Of a stretch of DNA of 64,000 nt, positions 13,057-24,309 are shown piece by piece. Under the pieces are notes generated by a model, which saw only the letters and a list, made by a program, of their open reading frames with translations, ran no database searches and was not told where the DNA came from. The position numbers were made by a program, and so were the translations under genes. This DNA is from Ctenosaura bakeri. Lineage: Eukaryota > Chordata > Lepidosauria > Squamata > Iguanidae. The number at the start of each line of letters is the position of its first letter. Position 1 is the first letter of the stretch. Location: the NCBI GenBank assembly GCA_948474755.1, contig CAOLHI010002531.1:1-64000 (forward strand). Direction: 5' to 3'.

Positions 13057-13510
13057 TAGAATCATAGAATCATAGAGTTCGAAAAGACCACGGAAGCCAT
13101 GCAGTCCAACCCCTTGGTCTGCAGGAACACTCATCAAAGCATTCCCAACAGATGGCCATCCAGCCTCTGCTTAAAAATCTCCAAAGAAGGAGACTCCACC
13201 ACATTCCGAGGCAGTATATCCCACTGCTGGACAGCTCTGACTGTCAGCAAGTTCTTCCTGAGGTTCAGGTGGAATCTCCTTTCCTGCAGCTTGAATCCAT
13301 TGCTCCTTGTCCTAGTCTCTGGAGCAATGGAAAACAAGCCCACTTTTTCCTTGACCCTTCAAATATTTAAATATCCCTTCAAATATTTAAACATGGCTAT
13401 CATGTCCCCTCTTAACCTTCTCTTCTGCAGACTAAACATACCCAGCTCCCTAAGCCGTTCCTCATAGCGCATAGCTTCCAGACCCTTCACCATTTTGATC
13501 ATCGTCCTCA
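13057..13510 (-). mobile_element. CR1 LINE 3' fragment
   Basis: It starts with the CR1 3' terminal sequence (ATAGAATCATAGAGTTCG). The minus strand encodes the ORF2 C-terminus, including TRTRSNGFKLQERRFHLNLR and SPSLEIFKQRLDGHLLGML. It is 5' truncated near 13510. A short duplicated stretch, CCTTCAAATATTTAA, occurs twice at 13356-13390. Confidence 0.9.
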
Positions 13511-15190
13511 CAACCTATACTAGGTAGGTTGACCAGTGTTGCTTTGCCTAAGGCCATCCAGTAAGTTTCATGGCTGGCTGAAGATTAGAACCCAGGCTCT
13601 CTAATCCTAATGTGACACACTTTTAACTTCTATAGCACATCAACTCATCGTAAGGATCCATGAAACTGGTGTCTTTGTAGAGCCAAACAAAGATATTTGG
13701 ATTGGCTGCCACCCCAGATTTCACTTTTACAGCCTTCCTCTTTCTCAGTTTGTTAATTAGATTAGGGGTCTTCAAAAGAGAAGTGTATAGTGATCATTTG
13801 TACACTGATCAACCACGAACAATACTCCCTTTCTGTTTGCAGGCATAGAGATGGGAAAAAGAGTTCTTTTATTAATGGCTGCATAATACAGATAGCTAGT
13901 AGGAAAAAACATTAAAAACTCTTTGGACTGGTGAGAATTGAACTCTGATCTTTGAGTCTCCAAATTCTGGAGATGATTAATTCATTTGGCTTTTGCATTA
14001 AAGCTGTATTAGAAATGGAATGTGATCAACAAGTTCCCAAGTGCAACTCTGTCAGGGTTTCCTGCAGGAAAACCACACCTTCCTCAGAAAGTAAGCTAAT
14101 AAGGAGAGCCAAGTTTTTGGAAAGGATAAAATGATGTTATAAATATTTCTCATCTGGTGCTGAATTTCTGTGATGGGTTTCTGTGTCCAAATGAGCATGT
14201 TCAGTGTGGCACAGCCACAACAGCTAAGCAAATTGCATGCAAACCAAACATATTTGCCAGAATTTTTTTCAAAAAAAAATAATGAAGTCTTGAACACTAA
14301 TCATAATTCAGAAGCAACCGGTCCAAGGTTGTTACTGAAGATTCAAAAGCATAGAGAAAGGTAGGCAAAAAAAAACAAACAAAAACATTTTAATATGGTT
14401 TGGACTCCACACATCTTAGATGCAATTTCTTCTCTTAATTCCAGTCACATAATATCTACAAATTAAATTTTCTTACAGTCCTCAAGTTTCTAGCACTGCA
14501 GAGAGTGTGAGGCTGAAAATTATTCACACTTAGAACTCTTCTATCTGTGGGGTTCGCACTCTCGTGTCAACTCTGCCTGCCTTTTTCTTTGAATGCCTAC
14601 ACACTCAACTGAAGTTCTGAGTTACTGAAATGGTAGAAATTTCAGGGAAAAGTTCATGGGGGGGGGCAGAATTGTTATGGGGAAATGCTTTCATCTCCTT
14701 CCATAATTCCACCCCCTTCAGTAACCTGTTCCACTACCTGTCAATGAATTGTCTATATTCAGTGTCTTGTTAAGCACTTTAAAACAAGTTTAAAAATCAT
14801 GTATTTCAAAACAGCTGCAATCCTGACCGTCTTATCTATGACTTTTCAAGGACAGCCTCTCATCCCAAATGAATCTTACCCTCCCAAAGTGTGGTGAGGG
14901 GCAGGAGTGCTCTGGGCTCAGGGAAGGAAATGACCAGCAAGTTAGATTCTTTGGCACCAAGGAAGGGAACAATAAGAGTGCTTAAAGGAGAATACAGTAG
15001 AAATATAAAAAGCAGGAATGAAAAGTTCCAGCCAGGAGGGCTCATCCAAATCTCCTCATGAGAGGTAAAAGAGGGCATACAGAAAAGAAACATGTTGGCT
15101 TTAGAAAAGAGAGAGAGAGAGAGAGACTGGCCTTCAGCCAATTATAGCTCATGCCTGTTTTCACAAGCCAGGCCTTGGCATAGCAAGATG

Positions 15191-15268
15191 TATATAAAAG
15201 ATGCTGAAAGACCATTTTTTGACAGCTGACTAATCTTCTTGGAGTGTACAGCAAGTATCAAGGTGAGA
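15191..15268 (+). promoter_or_regulatory. TATA-like box with short leader and splice-donor-like site
   Basis: TATATAAA at 15191-15198 is followed about 65 bp later by CAAG|GTGAGA (junction 15262/15263), a strong donor match. The layout resembles a TATA promoter with a short noncoding first exon. No downstream coding exon was found, so chance is quite possible. Confidence 0.2.
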
Positions 15269-15879
15269 TAAATCCAGTAATAATACTTAGATGGAATCCC
15301 TGCTTTCTTTACTTTTATTCTTTTTTTAAAAAAAGTAATGTAGGAATTATCTTTCGAAAGATATTTTGACATTTTCTTTGATAAGTATAAAACTACTGTA
15401 GAATGAGAAGACAGCGTTAAGGTTTCAGTTGCTTGCATCCAGTATTTCCTGTTTGCTTAGCAGCTTTCTCAAAAAGTAAGTTGGTCTCTTGTGCCAGAAA
15501 AAACATCCAGGGAGTTTTATAGATCCTAAGGGCAGCAAAATTATGTTATCATTAAAAGGTGGATCAAGCAAAATCCACCAGGTATAATACACGATAATGA
15601 GCCTATTACTTAGAAGGATTGCAAAAGATGAACACTTAATTTTAAAATACACACCCTTAAATATAAAAACTTTAATTAATCCTTTTATGGTCCTTCAAAA
15701 TGTTGTTTTCTTTATCACTTCCATAAATTATAAGGAAACAATATACAGAGGCAAGAGCTCATACACTTGGTCCTTAATACCCTCAGTCTAAGGGTGTGTC
15801 CTCATTAACGATTGATGGAAATAGTAGAAGTATAACTGCTTCTGCAATAACTGTTTGAATTTGTTTTCCAAAACTTTCA

Positions 15880-16175
15880 ACTGTCTTGATTTGACTTCTT
15901 CAGCTTCTTTTAAAGTCTCCCAGTTTCTCTTTCCTCCTCTCAGTTTGTCCTTGGCTTACTTCCATTGCTGCATAAGGAGTTGCAAGGACAAAGGTAGTTT
16001 GCACTCAACTCAGTTGGGACAAGAAAACAGGACAAATCTTGTCCTTCTCTGTAGACTTAGGCAAAAGCAAACAGCTGCAGCCTTTCCTAGTTCACATGTT
16101 TTTCTTACTAAGAAAGACTGGCCCATCTTGACCACACTCTGATGTTGTTTGGCCACATGTTGAAGGATCTGGTCC
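15880..16175 (-). repeat. CCTTCCAAC-family interspersed repeat, copy 2 (partial)
   Basis: It shares the order of blocks with 2606-2957: TTTCCTCCTCTCAGTTTGTC, GTAGTTTGCACTCAA, GGCAAAAGCAAACAGCTGCA, CCCATCTTGACCACACT. Its ends are eroded. Confidence 0.6.
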
Positions 16176-16954
16176 TCTGTTCTTCAAACTGCACCTCCCA
16201 ATTGCAATGATACTCTTTATTTGTACTACTAACTGCATTACTTTTTTGGACTCCCCACAAAGGATCCCAGGGATATCAGCTTGGTTGGTGATACTGAGAA
16301 GTCACAGCAATTCACATTACAACAGTTTCTAGGCTGATATGAGCAGAGTTCCTTGTTTCACACTATTTAGTTAAATCAATTAAAGTCTGTTGGATTGATA
16401 TCCTAGAGCTGGGGAGCATGTGGCCCTCTAGATACTGTTAGATTGAAATTCTCATTTGCCCCAGCCAGTATGTTGTAAGAGATTATGAATATTGTAGTTT
16501 GACAAGAAGGAAGACCACAAGTTTGCCACCTCTAATATTTGGCATCTGCTGGTATGTCAGAGAAACAAGGTTAACATTTCTGGAATCTTGGAATAATAGT
16601 GATCTCCAGCCTCAGGGGAGGGGGCAGATATTTGATAGCTGTAAGATAAATTCCAGAACCTATGTTAGTGTCTAATATCCTTATTAGGCCAGCTGAAATG
16701 GTGTATATATGAATTCAGAATCTCCATACTTCTTCATTGGGAAAGTTATCACTAAAAGCAAAGGAAGAAAACCTTGCTGTTGAAATCGTCACCTGAGATC
16801 TATTTAGTCCAGCATTCTGTTGCCACAACATAAGGGAACTCCTGAAGACCTGTAATGAAGGCCTATCTAGGTGCTTTGTGACCACAAGGAATGTGACCAC
16901 AGGAAGCAGCTTCAGTGAAAAGTCATCACTTTGGTCCTTTGTGAGACATAAATT

Positions 16955-16989
16955 GAATGAATGAATGAATGAATGAATGAATGAATGAA
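16955..16989. repeat. (GAAT)n microsatellite
   Basis: About nine perfect tandem GAAT units. Confidence 0.95.
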
Positions 16990-19576
16990 CTGGTACTGAA
17001 ACTTCTCCATATAATGTCCAGTGATTGGGGATAATCAGTCTAATGGAACCTCGAAGATTAATAAATTCTAATAGTGTGCCTCAATGTGGTGGCCCTGAAA
17101 CATTTTGACTACAAGTCTCATCATCTGCAACCATTGGCCATGTTGACCAGAGTCAACAGAAGCTGTCAGCCAAAGCATCTGAAGAACCATGCTGGGAGAT
17201 GGCTTTATGATCTACAGTCAACTTCACCGGACAACAGCTAAGACAGTAACCACTCTAGAAATTAGAAAGACATAAAGAAATCCAGTAGTACCTGTGAGAC
17301 TAATGGAGAGAAATAAATTTCTAGCATAAGCCTTTGTGGACTCAGTCACCTATCCTTAATCACCTATCCATATATGTGATTGTCTTAATATAATCGGTTA
17401 CCCCATGACAGAAAAATCACACCAGAAAATTATTAGACATTTCTGCTGATGTTTTTCACAGTAATTTTCATTGATCTAACAGCAAATAACTGGAACCTTA
17501 CCAAACCTATCATTAGCTGTGGCTTTCTACTTGTATTACCTTGTGGATTACATTTAATTTCATCAATTGACTTAAAATCTATGGCCAAAACAAACAAACA
17601 GAAAAAAACGACCAACGCTGCAGGAATATTGGCACCTTCCAAGCAACTCACAGCACTGCCTAATGTTTTAAAATGCAATTTAATTTAACAGCTTCCTCTG
17701 AAGAAATTAGTAATCAGCAGTGATGTTCAAGCAGTCAAAATATCTCATTATAAACAGCCCAAACCCTTCGAATGTTATACAGAGGTGACTAGCTCATTCA
17801 TTTTTAGCTTAATGGTACCCATAACCACTATAATATAGTCAATGTGTCTGGCTTTTATGTAAATCACTGGCCATCATAGCACAGTGCTAGGAAACTAGTT
17901 TTCTGCCTTCACCTTAAGTGACATAATGAATCGTTCAAAGTAAGCTAAATTGTACCCAAGGGCACCTGAGAAATATCATGCAGCTAATATTGCCTCTACC
18001 CCCAGTTAAAAATTAAGCATCCCATCTGTACAAGGAAATCTCTTGCAGAGATTTTCAGACTGAGATCACAGTACTAACTGGCCAAGAAGGTCAAGGACTA
18101 GAGGAGCTGACGCTAGGACAACTGAAGCTGTGTTGAACTCAAGGGTGTCCCAGGTTAGAGAAGTTGGAAATTACTTAGAATAACCCACAGACTGGCCTAA
18201 CTTTGTGCCAGTAGTGCAGTTGTGTCCTAGATAGAAAAGGTATGGATCTGATACAACTCAGCTCCTCCTATGTCTACTCCTTTCTTTCTCTCCCTCCACT
18301 CTTTTTGGCTATTCTGCTAGCCAATCATAGCCAGTAGAGCCATCCTTATGGCAAATTGCTCTGCTGACAGATCTCTGAGATCAGTCCACAGAAGAGGTGT
18401 CAGCAAAGAGGCACCTGTGAAAGCATGTGGGGATTTTTTTTTTCTGTCAAGGAGGGACTTTCCCCTTGGTCATCACATCTTTGACTTAGGACTTAACTGT
18501 GAGTTTCCTTCATCATTGGCACCCCAATTACAGAGCACAAACAGTAAAAGTTGGAGGCTCACTCCATGCATTGAGTGATAGAGGCAAGAAGTGAACAAAG
18601 TGCAGCCCTGGGAGACCACGTGGTCTCAAGGTTGTTTTAGCACCCCTTAGCCCCTATATCAACATCATAACTGCAGTAACAGAGTTGGTCATCATAGTCA
18701 CAACTGACAATGCCCTGCCAAAGCCTATCTTCACAACTTGGTAATGCACCGACCAAAGCATTTCTGAGGAATTGGAGAGGTTAGAAATTACATCCATAGG
18801 ATACTTCCAGTCAAAGACTGTGTTGAGGGCAGCTGGAGAGAGAGAAGGTCTTCACACTTGAAACTGTGCTGTGGCAACACTCTAATCTGCAGTGCCTCAG
18901 AAATGCTTCAGTTAGGGTACTATATGGCCACAAAGGTAGGTTTTGGGCACCACATTTAATGGTTTATGACCATAAACATGAATCCCAGCAGTTAGGATGT
19001 TATAAACCCCACCTTAAGATATACAGGTATATCTCACTAATATGACAGATTAGGTTCCAGACCATCGCTATAAATGTCACCTTAAAGTGAATCACAGCCC
19101 TTTTTTTCACTTGCCAATGCATGGAAAAGATTAAAAATTGATTTACGCTATCCTTGCAATCCTCCCTCCTGTCAGAGATTGCTCATGCAAGGCGGAGTAG
19201 GATCATGAGCTAGCTGGTTCCCAATCAACAAGGGAACAGATCCCCATTGATTGCAGCAGGTGCTTCCTAGCAAGTGAAAAATGGGGAGCTCACAATCCCT
19301 GTGTATCTCCTAAACTAGAACTCAATATAGGGATTGTGAATAACACAATCATCACAATTACCTAACTCTGGGTTATGCCTTTGTAACTACCATACAGGCA
19401 CCAAATATGGTACTATATAATTGAAAGACACCATATTAGCAAAGCACTGTAAATCCAAGCAAGGTGTACTTGTATTAACTGCTGAACAAGATGACTGGCA
19501 GTATTTTTTATAACCAGAAGTGGGCTTCTCTTGGCAAATTTGGTAATCTATGCATTCCACTGGCTCCAGAAACAAG

Positions 19577-20363
19577 TGATGTAGACTCAAGTCAATAGAC
19601 TCAGACTCAAGTCAGACTTAAGTCACTTCAGTGACTCGACTCGGATTTCACTCAGCAAAAATTACACCCTGAGTCGACTCGACTCGACTTGAGACTTGGA
19701 TATTTTTAGTGACTGATTTGGTGCACTTGGTTCAGTAACAAAACACATTCATCCAGAATAGTTACAACTTACTGATCACATGACAATCTGTCTCAAACCC
19801 AAAGTGTGGACCCATTTCTCAGAGGGAACAGCAAATGGGCTTGAGGTGAGGTTGAGGTCTGATCAGCAGCCTGTCCCCACTACGTATAGGAGGAGCTTTC
19901 TAAAACTTTTCCTAAAAGCAGAAGGCAAGACTCACGCTCGGAGTGCAAGGCGTATATTTCAGAAGGGAACAGAAAATGTGTTAGGCAGTGGGCTTGAGGA
20001 GGAAGGATCCTTCCTTCTAAAGCTCTTGAAGCTTCAGTATTGAGGAATAAGAAGAATCCTTTCCCCCACTTCTGGAAAGCCTCCAGCTTTGAAAATGGAA
20101 AATAAGAAAGAACCTATGCCCCAGTTCCAAAGCTGCAGATGGCAAAATCACAAAAGTAGAAGTCTGACTACTTAAATTGTTAAAACTGACTTTATTCAAT
20201 TCTGACCAGAAATTCTATAATACAGGTTGGGTTATAAAGTTGGTTCCCAGACTTGAGACTTGACTTGAAAGTATCTTGCAAGGACTTGAGACTCGACTTG
20301 AGACTTGTAGGTAGAGACTCGAGACTTGACTTCAGACTTGGAGTAAAAGACTTAAATACATCA
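19577..20363. mobile_element. MITE-like element with reiterated GACTCRAGTC termini
   Basis: The ends are inverted: TGATGTAGACTCAAGTC on the left, against TGATGTATTTAAGTC read inward from the right. Behind each end are arrays of GACTCGACTCG and GACTTGAGACTTG motifs, in opposite orientation at the two sides (19581-19700 and 20250-20350). About 550 bp of ordinary sequence lies between. No transposase is encoded and I could not find a clear target duplication. The family name is not known to me. Confidence 0.7.
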
Positions 20364-21812
20364 ATGCCAGAAACACTATGGTTGCCCATTCAGATATAGT
20401 CCAAGACAGGTTTCAGTGTGTTGGGATATACTAAGTATGTGCTAAACTCTTCCTGTAAGGACATCCCAATGAATGTGTACCTTCCCATGTAGTTGCACTG
20501 TTAGGATCTCAAATTATGGCCCTTTCTGTCCTATAAAAGATATTTGGACCTTTGAGAGTGAGGCTGCCTGCCATATTCTTTGTGGTGTTGTGAGATCACC
20601 CACAGGGTACTTCTCTTTAAAAGAACAAATTGCTTCACTGCCATGGTGGGAAATTATTCCTAACCCCAGTGACTGCTTGTGTGGTTTGTGCAGCTGGTCT
20701 CCTCCTTAGTCTCTGATATTGAAGTCAATGTAGAAGAATCTACATGCCTGGAGCTCCACATGCTTTTGGAGCTATGTAGAGTTTCAGCTTGAAAAGAATG
20801 AGCTTTAATGCAACATCCATTCAAGTTAGACACTGGAAGAAAGAACACTTGAGAAACGTAAGTGTTTTATAAATACTGGCTACAATCCAGCCTAGAATTA
20901 AGCATGCATAAACTCATTCAAATTAAGAGTCTTAAACAGGCTTAAATCTACATTGGATTGTGGCCAACATTAAATGTTATCATTCAAAAGTACAATTGGG
21001 AAACATGTGCATTGCCTGAAGAAAACATTAGAGGTTTTTAAAATAATTGCAGAGATCACAAGCTTAGGTACTAGCTGTACTACTCCTAATAATGTTTACT
21101 ATTTTATTATTTTAAAATGTCCACTTCAGCTTTTGTTATGTACCAGTGCATCAGCTCCCAAACTAACCCTGATCTATAAAAAGGAGACTTAAATGGCCAA
21201 CCACATTGTTTCATGATTAAAATGTTGTTAGCCAGTACCCCTTGTGTCAACATCTCCAGCTGATGTGACATACTACACATTGTTTGGATTCGGAAGTCAG
21301 GAATGCTTCCCTTTGTACAAGGGCTGTGTGCTACATGCTTTTCTGTAGTAGATCACAGCAGATGACAGGAGCTATCTGAAAGAGGGATTTGTAAAGAGAA
21401 AGGGGCAAAAAAAGAAAGTAGTTCTCATTGATTACTTGCCAAGTCCACAAAAAATCATTTGGAAGCAATGACCTTGCATCTCTATGATCACAGAAAGGGC
21501 AATGAAAAGGCTGGGCCAAAGACATGTGATCTTTACACACACCATCATTCATTGTGATTAGTTTTCAGTGAAAATTATTGGCCTCATTGTTCGTATTCAG
21601 GATAGATACTTGCATGTGTTTTTTTCCTTTTTCTCGGGTCTCTTTTTGGGCTCAATGTTGGCTTCTCAACCAGTCCAAGGGGACAGCAGCATTATGAACA
21701 GTTGGATGCTCCAATTCAGCAACCATCGTTCAAGGACAGATACAGCTTGTAATACAATAGCTCTCCCCCTGTGTTCCTCCCTTCCCTATAAAATTTCTCT
21801 TCCATAGTTACA
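20364..21812. other. Intergenic DNA, nothing recognised
   Basis: No repeat family, exon or RNA gene was recognised on either strand. Confidence 0.4.
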
Positions 21813-21818
21813 AGTTGT

Positions 21819-22035
21819 TGTTGTGTGCCTTCAACTCATTTCTGACTTATGGCTACCCTCAGGCAAACCTATCATGAGATTATCTTGGCAAGATTTATTC
21901 AGAGGAGTTTGCCTTTGCCTTTCTCTGAGGTTAAGGGAATGTGACTTGTGGGTTTCCATGGCCAAGTAGGAATTCAAACCCTTGTCTCTAGACTTGTATT
22001 CCAACACTCAAACTACTACCTTATGCTGGCTTTCA
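21819..22035 (-). mobile_element. Sauria SINE
   Basis: The plus strand starts with the 3' side (GTTGTTGTGTGCCTTCAACT), passes through ATGAGATTATCTTGGCAAGA and AGGAATTCAAACCCTTGTCT, the latter carrying the complement of box B. It ends in the tRNA-like head region (CACTCAAACTACTACC). It is nearly full length and reads on the minus strand. Confidence 0.88.
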
Positions 22036-22149
22036 AGAATAACAAGAATCAGGTATTAACATAGGTAGTATGAGTGTGGATCAAAGGCCCTTTAAGTAGA
22101 ATATCAAGAGATTAATATCTTTTCTAAAATAATTTTTTTTACCTCCCTA

Positions 22150-22203
22150 ATCTCTTACTCTGCTCTTAAAGATTGGAAAAACTGTCCAAGAATAATAGTG
22201 ATG
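22150..22203. repeat. Short repeat shared with 31561-31612
   Basis: CTCTTACTCTGCTCTTAAAG and CTGTCCAAGAATAATAGT match the sequence at 31.56 kb with few changes. The parent family is not recognised. Confidence 0.55.
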
Positions 22204-23261
22204 CTGACTGAAGAGAAGATACAGAAGGTACCTACAAATTGAGATTAGCTACAAACTGAGGTTCAGCACCATTGGGAAAAGAAAGCAATGGTGATTCCAG
22301 TAGTGATGGACGCTCTGGGAGGAATTCCAAATGAACTCATAAAGCATCTAAATGAAGTCACCATAGATAGGATCACAATGACACAGTTACAAAAGTGACA
22401 CTGCTTGGAATGTGCCACGTTATCCAAGGACACCTCACTGATTTCTAGAAATTTGGTTAGAATTCAAGTCACTGATGGCCCCAAACTCCTGTCAGTAACA
22501 CCTGGTAGACTGTAAAGCTAAAACCATGAAGAAAGATAAAATGAAGTCCTCTGGAATAAATGTGAACATGAAACAAGGCCAGTCTTGCTACTTTGGTTGT
22601 AGCAAGCCAGTGGAGCAAATGCAAAGACTCCTTCCTATATCTACAAGAAAAAGGAGCATAAAAAAAAAATAGTGAGTGTGATTAAATGAACACTGAAGAG
22701 ATTTATGGCAACTTTCTAGTGTGTTTTTCTGCTGAAGGAATGTTATACAGAGTTAAGGGGATCACGTAGATAGTAATGTTGAATAACAGATGTGTGATAC
22801 TTCCTCTGTCTTTCAAGAAACATGGGGAATAAATTAACAAAACATTTGCTATTGTTTATTTTATTTTTAGAGGTTACACACAGAAGTACTTCTTTCACTT
22901 CTTATTTCTTCTACTGTTTAACCCAGAGAAAATGAAAGTGCTGTTATCAGTAGGAATTCTAATAATCTGGATGAATTTGTATAGCCTGGTTTAGATGGCA
23001 TTACATTCCTCCTAAAGTACGAGGCATGCAGCATGAAGGTTCCCCCTGGACTTTTTATTACAAGCATTTGTATACTACATGTAAAAACTTCTATAAAGAA
23101 AAGATGAAATTTTGGCACATAACAGCTCTCCTCACGCACTTAATGGAAGAGGAATATCCTATGTATAGATCTGTTCATAAGGATCTGCATCGCTCCATTT
23201 CTCACTTTATCTGACCATCTCTGCTCTTATCTAGATATCTGCTTTAACAAGGATATTAAAA

Positions 23262-23480
23262 GGAATAGCAATAGCAATAACAACTAGCATGTGTATTTCT
23301 ATACTGCTTATCAGCTAAGTGCTCTCTAAGCAGTTTACAATGTGTTAACTAATTGCCCCCAACAAGCTGGGTACTCATTTTACTTGACCTGCGGAAGAAT
23401 GGAAGGCTGAGTCAATCTGGAGACTCACAACCTTGTAAGCTGCAGTACTGGCATTTAACCACTGCGCCACCCGGGCTCCA
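23262..23480 (-). mobile_element. tRNA-headed SINE
   Basis: Read on the minus strand it begins GGAGCCCGGGTGGCGCAGTG followed by GTTAAATGCC, a box A-like tRNA head. It continues through TGACTCAGCCTTCCAT and ends near an ATTGCTATT tail. A second copy of the same family is at 61440-61662. Confidence 0.8.
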
Positions 23481-23607
23481 TAACCATAGGTATGGTTAGG
23501 TATATCCTATGTTGTACACAAAAATACAATAGTTGCATGTTCTTTTTCTTATCAGGTTAATGTTGGCTACAACTTTTACTTCACTATAAGACCTAGTGAC
23601 ATTTTAG

Positions 23608-24031
23608 GGTTTTTTAAACAATTTTTATTAAAAATTTTCATTCTTACAAGCATAAGATAAAAGCATAAGTTCATAAGACATATTTACAATATATAAAACA
23701 ATTCTTTTGTATGATGTAAGTTAATATGGTGACAGCAGCCAGAATAATATTTGCAAAACATTGGAAAAGAGAAAAAATACCTGAATTGGAGGAATGGTTG
23801 AATAAACTTCGAGAATTGGTAACTTATGATGCTTTAACAAGATTAATAAGAAGAGAAAAGAATAATAAGAAAATAAGACAAATGGAAACAGTGAAAAAAA
23901 TTATAGATAGTAACTGGACAAGACTATGTCAAGGAGAGGAAGAAGAACATAAAGAGAAGTAAAGACAGGAGATTAGCAAAATAGATTAAATAAATCAAAA
24001 AGATATCAATATTTCAGCAAGTAAACAATGG
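23608..24031 (-). mobile_element. L1-type LINE insertion with inverted 5' part
   Basis: The low end is an L1-like 3' tail on the minus strand (T-rich on the plus strand, 23609-23725). It is joined to a fragment of ORF2 C-terminus reading on the plus strand (23726-23960: RIIFAKHWKREKIPELEEWL). CATTTTAG at 23600-23607 and 24032-24039 looks like the target duplication. This arrangement is the usual product of twin priming. Confidence 0.65.
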
Positions 24032-24122
24032 CATTTTAGTTTTAAGAGTCTAAGAGTATGTACTGGTGGTCTATCATACAGAAGAGTGGTGGGTAAACTT
24101 TCCAACTGATAGAGAGTTGCAA

Positions 24123-24301
24123 CAGTGGCGGAGCTTGGAGTGTGTGGAGGGGGGTGGGAGGGGGAGGGGCTGCGGTGGGGGGCTGCAGTGCGTAAGGGCA
24201 TGGCCAGGGTACATAGGGGTGTGGCTATGGGCCAGGACACCCCAAAAGCATTGCCGCCTGGGGCGAACTACATCTTCTGCACCCCTGTCCCTATGCAACT
24301 G
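24123..24301. mobile_element. 179-bp hAT MITE
   Basis: The left end is CAGTGGCGGAGCTT. The right end reads inward CAGTTGCATAGG, a weaker match. Flanking 8-mers AGTTGCAA (24115-24122) and AGTTGCAG (24302-24309) form an 8-bp target duplication with one mismatch, as expected for hAT. The interior is GC-rich and noncoding. Confidence 0.75.
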
Positions 24302-24309
24302 AGTTGCAG

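Larger units (their letters stand above)
13511..19576. other. Intergenic DNA, sparse old repeats
   Basis: No exon was recognised. It includes a (GAAT)n microsatellite, a partial copy of the CCTTCCAAC family near 15.88-16.18 kb, two palindromic MITE-like stretches (16405-16520 and 17080-17170) and a TATA-plus-donor arrangement at 15.2 kb. Confidence 0.5.
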
